This document shows positions 5,693-8,365 of a stretch of 8,365 nt of DNA, piece after piece. The stretch spans positions 45,426 to 53,790 of the forward strand of contig PMAK01000218.1 of NCBI GenBank assembly GCA_003153655.1. Reading direction: 5' to 3'. Source of the DNA: Phycisphaerales bacterium. GTDB lineage: Bacteria; Planctomycetota; Phycisphaerae; Tepidisphaerales; Tepidisphaeraceae. The position numbers and the translations under genes are program-made. The first letter of the stretch is position 1. Every line of letters starts with the position of its first letter. The notes beneath the pieces were generated by a model. It was not told where the DNA came from. It ran no database searches and worked only from the letters and a program-made list of their open reading frames with translations.

Positions 5693-6268
5693 CTATGGAA
5701 GATCCGCGGTGCAATGAGCGCACTTCTTCGCCTTAATCGGAATCATCGACAGGCAAAACGGGCACTCCTTCGTAGTCGGCTCCGAAGGTTCCGGCGTCCC
5801 TCCCACCTGCTTCATCACCGACCCAACTAGCTTCACCATCAAAATAAACACCGCAAACGCGACAAGCATGAAGTTAATCAGCTGCGCGATGAAGTTACCG
5901 ATCTTAATCCGCCCGATCTTCCATGAAATCTCCACCGCCTTATCACTACCGGCCGGAGGAGCAGCCGCCGGAGATGGAGGCGGTGGCGGCGCAGCCGCGG
6001 CCGCCGCCGGCGCAGCGCCCGGTTGAGTACTAGCCGGCTGCGTCGTCACCCCAACGTCCGCCGCCGTCTTCTCCGCCACATCCTTCGCGGTTGTCACCGC
6101 CTTTTGGGCCGTCGTTGTCACATAAGTAATCGACGGCATGATAATGTCCTGCACCAGCGAATTAATAACCCCGCTGAACGCCGCCCCGATCACCACCGCG
6201 ATCGCCAGATCGATCATGTTCCCCTTGAACGCGAACGTCTTAAATTCTTCCCAAAGCTTTGATCGCAT
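5693..6268 (-). CDS. mscL: Large-conductance mechanosensitive channel MscL with long loop and C-terminal zinc ribbon
   Basis: MscL forms a homopentameric pore in the inner membrane that opens under high tension and releases solutes after osmotic downshock. The 191-residue product starts [20 protein letters not shown], the classic amphipathic N-terminal helix, followed by TM1 (about 18-45, [25 protein letters not shown]). TM2 lies at about 124-148 ([23 protein letters not shown]). Two parts exceed the usual 130-150 residues: a periplasmic loop of roughly 75 residues with a low-complexity Ala/Pro core (about 77-107), and a C-terminal ribbon CPFC (169-172) with CAHC (183-186), a likely zinc site. 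I chose the ATG at 6266-6268 because AGGAG (6276-6280) sits 7 nt upstream and the family begins here; an upstream in-frame ATG at 6397 would add 43 residues unlike MscL. It is divergent from the hydrolase at 6398 and precedes the esterase by 21 nt. Confidence 0.94.
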   Translation of the reverse strand: MRSKLWEEFKTFAFKGNMIDLAIAVVIGAAFSGVINSLVQDIIMPSITYVTTTAQKAVTTAKDVAEKTAADVGVTTQPASTQPGAAPAAAAAAPPPPPSPAAAPPAGSDKAVEISWKIGRIKIGNFIAQLINFMLVAFAVFILMVKLVGSVMKQVGGTPEPSEPTTKECPFCLSMIPIKAKKCAHCTADLP

Positions 6269-6397
6269 GCCAGCGCTCCTTTTGTTGGCCGACGAAACGT
6301 CGCACCGCCCATGTTCCCGACTTGACGGCAAATTCGCAAACACTTGTTGGGAAATCATCCCGACGACGATAGGATCAACACGTCGAAAGGCCGCCAA
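6269..6397. promoter_or_regulatory. Divergent promoter region between mscL and the hydrolase gene
   Basis: These 129 bp must carry the start signals for both divergent genes. A TTGACG hexamer is visible on the plus strand at about 6323-6328, but no good -10 follows at the expected distance. No convincing operator was found. Confidence 0.35.
6276..6280 (-). promoter_or_regulatory. Ribosome binding site of mscL
   Basis: AGGAG on the minus strand stands 7 nt before the ATG at 6266-6268. It decides the mscL start against the longer open frame beginning at 6397. Confidence 0.7.
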
Positions 6398-7342
6398 ATG
6401 AATCGCAACACGCGCGGAGTCCGAACTCTCTCGTTGGCTCAGGTGATTGCAATCATAGCCCTCGCAGCAATTCTAATGGTCCAGCATCATCCATCCTCCG
6501 CGGCCGGCGACGAATCACCCTCCGCCGCAACCGAGCCATCCATCCGCCTCTGGCAACAAGATGCCCCCGGAGCCCAAGGCATAGCCGACATCGACATCCC
6601 GACAATAACCCCATTCTTCCCCCCGAAAGACAAAGCCACCGGCGCAGCCTTCATCGTCTGCCCGGGCGGTGCATACATGCACCTCGCTCCCCACGAAGGA
6701 ATACCTGTCGCCCAGTGGCTCAACAGCCTCGGCATCACCAGCTTCGTTCTCAAATATCGCCTCGGCCCCAAATATCATCACCCAGTTGAGTTGGAAGATG
6801 CCCAGCGCGCCATTCGTCTAGTCCGATCCCGCGCAGCTGAATGGAATCTCGACCCAAAACGCGTCGGCATCATCGGCTTCTCCGCCGGCGGCCATCTCGC
6901 CTCCAGCGCCGCCACACATTTCGACGACGGACAACCCAATGCCTCCGACCCCATCGACCAACTCGACTCGCGCCCCGACCTGGCCATTCTGATCTACCCG
7001 GTTATCACAATGTACGATCCCTTCGAGCATCACAACTCCCGAAACAACCTCCTCGGCAAAAACCCCGACCCAGCCCTCGTCGAACTGCTCTCCAGTGACC
7101 GCCAAGTCACACCCAATACTCCGCCATGCTTCCTGGTCCACGGCTCCGACGACCGCACCGTCGCCGTCGAAAACAGCCTCCTCTTCGCAATGGCCTGCCA
7201 CAAAAATAAAGTCCCCTTTGAACTGCACGTATTCGAGCACGGCCCCCACGGCTTCGGCCTCGGCGGAAACGACCCCCAACTAAGCACCTGGCCCAACATG
7301 GCCGCCCATTGGCTCCAAAAACATAATTTCACAAAAGACTAG
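6398..7342 (+). CDS. Secreted alpha/beta hydrolase, acetyl-esterase/BD-FAE type
   Basis: The 314-residue protein has an N-terminal signal or anchor segment (charged [10 protein letters not shown], then hydrophobic [18 protein letters not shown]), so it is probably exported. The mature part has the alpha/beta-hydrolase plan of acetyl-esterase and BD-FAE proteins, often annotated as acetylxylan esterases when close to xylanases. Landmarks are the oxyanion-hole region [15 protein letters not shown] (88-102), the nucleophile elbow [10 protein letters not shown] with Ser162, [10 protein letters not shown] with catalytic Asp252 likely, and EHGPHGFG with His284. All triad positions are present. I chose the ATG at 6398, which has an AAGG purine stretch 7 nt upstream and starts directly at the signal sequence; a TTG at 6344 would add 18 hydrophilic residues. 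The likely reaction is removal of acetyl or similar ester groups from a polysaccharide, which fits the GH10 gene in the same window, although the two are over 5 kb apart. Confidence 0.88.
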   Translation: MNRNTRGVRTLSLAQVIAIIALAAILMVQHHPSSAAGDESPSAATEPSIRLWQQDAPGAQGIADIDIPTITPFFPPKDKATGAAFIVCPGGAYMHLAPHEGIPVAQWLNSLGITSFVLKYRLGPKYHHPVELEDAQRAIRLVRSRAAEWNLDPKRVGIIGFSAGGHLASSAATHFDDGQPNASDPIDQLDSRPDLAILIYPVITMYDPFEHHNSRNNLLGKNPDPALVELLSSDRQVTPNTPPCFLVHGSDDRTVAVENSLLFAMACHKNKVPFELHVFEHGPHGFGLGGNDPQLSTWPNMAAHWLQKHNFTKD

Positions 7343-7364
7343 CTCCGGAAAAAAATATTTAGCG

Positions 7365-7381
7365 GCGGTGCAAAGCACCGC
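7365..7381. repeat. Perfect short hairpin between the hydrolase and epimerase genes
   Basis: GCGGTGC (7365-7371) and GCACCGC (7375-7381) form a 7-bp perfect stem around an AAA loop. No T run follows on either side, so it is not a standard intrinsic terminator. It could be a REP-like element, a processing or stabilising hairpin, or a weak terminator. Confidence 0.55.
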
Positions 7382-7416
7382 GGACGTCGTCATAGAGAAT
7401 AATCACGGAGCACAAA

Positions 7417-8365
7417 ATGCGGATTTTCGTCACCGGAGCAGCAGGATTCATCGGCAGTCGCCTCTCCAAAGCCCTTCTAACCCGCGGCGACGAAGTCATA
7501 GGCTTCGATAATCTGAACGACTATTACGCCCTCGAACACAAAGAGCGCCACCTCTCCGACCTCCTCCCCCAACCCCGCTTACGCTTCATCAAAGGCGACC
7601 TCTCCGACGCCCCAACCCTCCGCGAATTGCTACTAACCAACAAACCCGACGCCGTCGCCCACCTCGCCGCGATGGCCGCCGTCCGCTACAGCGTCCAGCA
7701 CCCGCTCATGTACGGCCAGGTAAACGTTCAGGGAACCATGAACCTATTGGATGCCGCCCGCCACCTCGGCAAACCCCGCTGCATCCTCGCCTCCACCGGC
7801 TCAACCTACGGCAAGGACACCCCCGTCCCCTTCAAAGAAACCGCCCCCGCCGATCGCCCCCTCGCCCCCTACCCCGCCAGCAAACGGGCCATGGAACTGC
7901 TCGCACACAGCTATCACCATCTCTGGAATCTCCCGACAACAATCCTCAGATTCTTCAACGGCTACGGCCCCCACGGCCGCCCTGACATGATGCCCTGGAT
8001 GTGGTCCCAAATGATCCAGTCCGGCAAACCCATCACCCTCTACGGCAACGGCAAGCTCAAACGCGACTGGACCTACATCGACGACATCGTCGCCGGCTTC
8101 ATCGCCGCCCTCGATAAAGGCGTCGAATACGAAATCATCAACCTCGGCTGCTCGCAGCCAGTCGAGAACAGCCACTTCGTACAAATCCTCGAAGAACTAG
8201 TCGGCCGCAAAGCAGAAATCATCGACACCCCCACGCCCCCATCCGAACCATTAATCTCATACGCCGACATCACCAAAGCCCGCCAAATCCTGAACTACGA
8301 CCCAAAGGTAAACGCCCGCGAAGGCCTCACCCGATTCGTCCGCTGGATGCGCCAGGAAAACCTGC
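7417..8365 (+). CDS. UDP-glucuronate 4-epimerase-like NAD-dependent epimerase, 3' end outside the window
   Basis: This is an extended short-chain dehydrogenase/reductase that should interconvert UDP-glucuronate and UDP-galacturonate, supplying precursor for capsule or lipopolysaccharide. The 316 residues seen start at an ATG with GGAG (7407-7410) 6 nt upstream. The Rossmann motif GAAGFIG (residues 7-13) and Asp31 in GFDNLNDYY bind NAD. AHLAAMAAVRYS, the catalytic Ser/Thr region STGSTYG (about 126-132) and the YPASK motif (Tyr152, Lys156) follow. RFFNGYGPHGRPDM and YGNGKLKRDWTYIDDIV are hallmarks of the CapI/LpsL group. The NDYY segment after the second strand favours UDP-glucuronate over UDP-glucose epimerase. 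After RPDM the sequence reads MPWMWSQMI where family members usually have a more Phe/Lys-rich segment, so the exact substrate is uncertain. The family is about 320-340 residues, so only a few residues lie past the window edge. The gap to the hydrolase gene is 74 bp, and cotranscription is possible. Confidence 0.9.
   Translation, partial: MRIFVTGAAGFIGSRLSKALLTRGDEVIGFDNLNDYYALEHKERHLSDLLPQPRLRFIKGDLSDAPTLRELLLTNKPDAVAHLAAMAAVRYSVQHPLMYGQVNVQGTMNLLDAARHLGKPRCILASTGSTYGKDTPVPFKETAPADRPLAPYPASKRAMELLAHSYHHLWNLPTTILRFFNGYGPHGRPDMMPWMWSQMIQSGKPITLYGNGKLKRDWTYIDDIVAGFIAALDKGVEYEIINLGCSQPVENSHFVQILEELVGRKAEIIDTPTPPSEPLISYADITKARQILNYDPKVNAREGLTRFVRWMRQENL

Noticed and set aside
5693..6397. Longer 234-residue mscL ORF starting at 6397
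   Set aside because: The first 43 residues do not resemble MscL, and a well-placed AGGAG supports the start at 6268.

Overview
The window looks like a chromosomal segment of a GC-rich, Gram-negative soil or freshwater bacterium. The best guess is Planctomycetota, perhaps a Phycisphaerae/Tepidisphaera-like lineage; Verrucomicrobiota is the main alternative. The basis is indirect: secreted plant-polysaccharide enzymes of the type common in those phyla, an MscL with an Ala/Pro-rich loop and a terminal zinc ribbon, gene-poor spacers with short tandem motifs, and coding strands that change codon endings with orientation. No rRNA, tRNA, CRISPR array or complete insertion sequence is visible.

Layout. 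(1) 2-979, plus: the 3' part of a GH10 endo-beta-1,4-xylanase. (2) 980-2467: about 1.5 kb with no intact plus-strand gene. It holds two short-period tandem motifs and, on the minus strand, an apparent gene graveyard: two pieces of an SRPBCC/AHSA1-like gene, a piece resembling the C-terminal tail of an APC amino-acid permease, and a BON-domain gene cut off in its second domain, with a strong intrinsic terminator just upstream of the BON gene. (3) 2468-4677, plus: a two-gene signalling operon, a membrane-anchored PAS-PAS histidine kinase followed by a single-domain Rcp1-like response regulator. (4) 4685-6268, minus: mscL followed 21 nt later by a secreted Fes/esterase-D-type hydrolase, convergent with the response regulator. 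(5) 6398-7342, plus: a secreted alpha/beta hydrolase of the acetyl-esterase/BD-FAE type, divergent from mscL. (6) 7417 to the window end, plus: a UDP-glucuronate 4-epimerase-like NAD-dependent epimerase, cut by the window edge.

Functionally, the xylanase and the two secreted esterases could act together on decorated xylan (backbone cleavage and removal of ester groups). That is inferred from family membership and proximity; they are not one operon. The epimerase points to nucleotide-sugar supply for a surface polysaccharide. The kinase and regulator form a transcription-independent relay, because the regulator has no output domain. I do not see a convincing new multi-gene system. The most unusual content is the mosaic of gene fragments at about 1321-2264 and the modified MscL.
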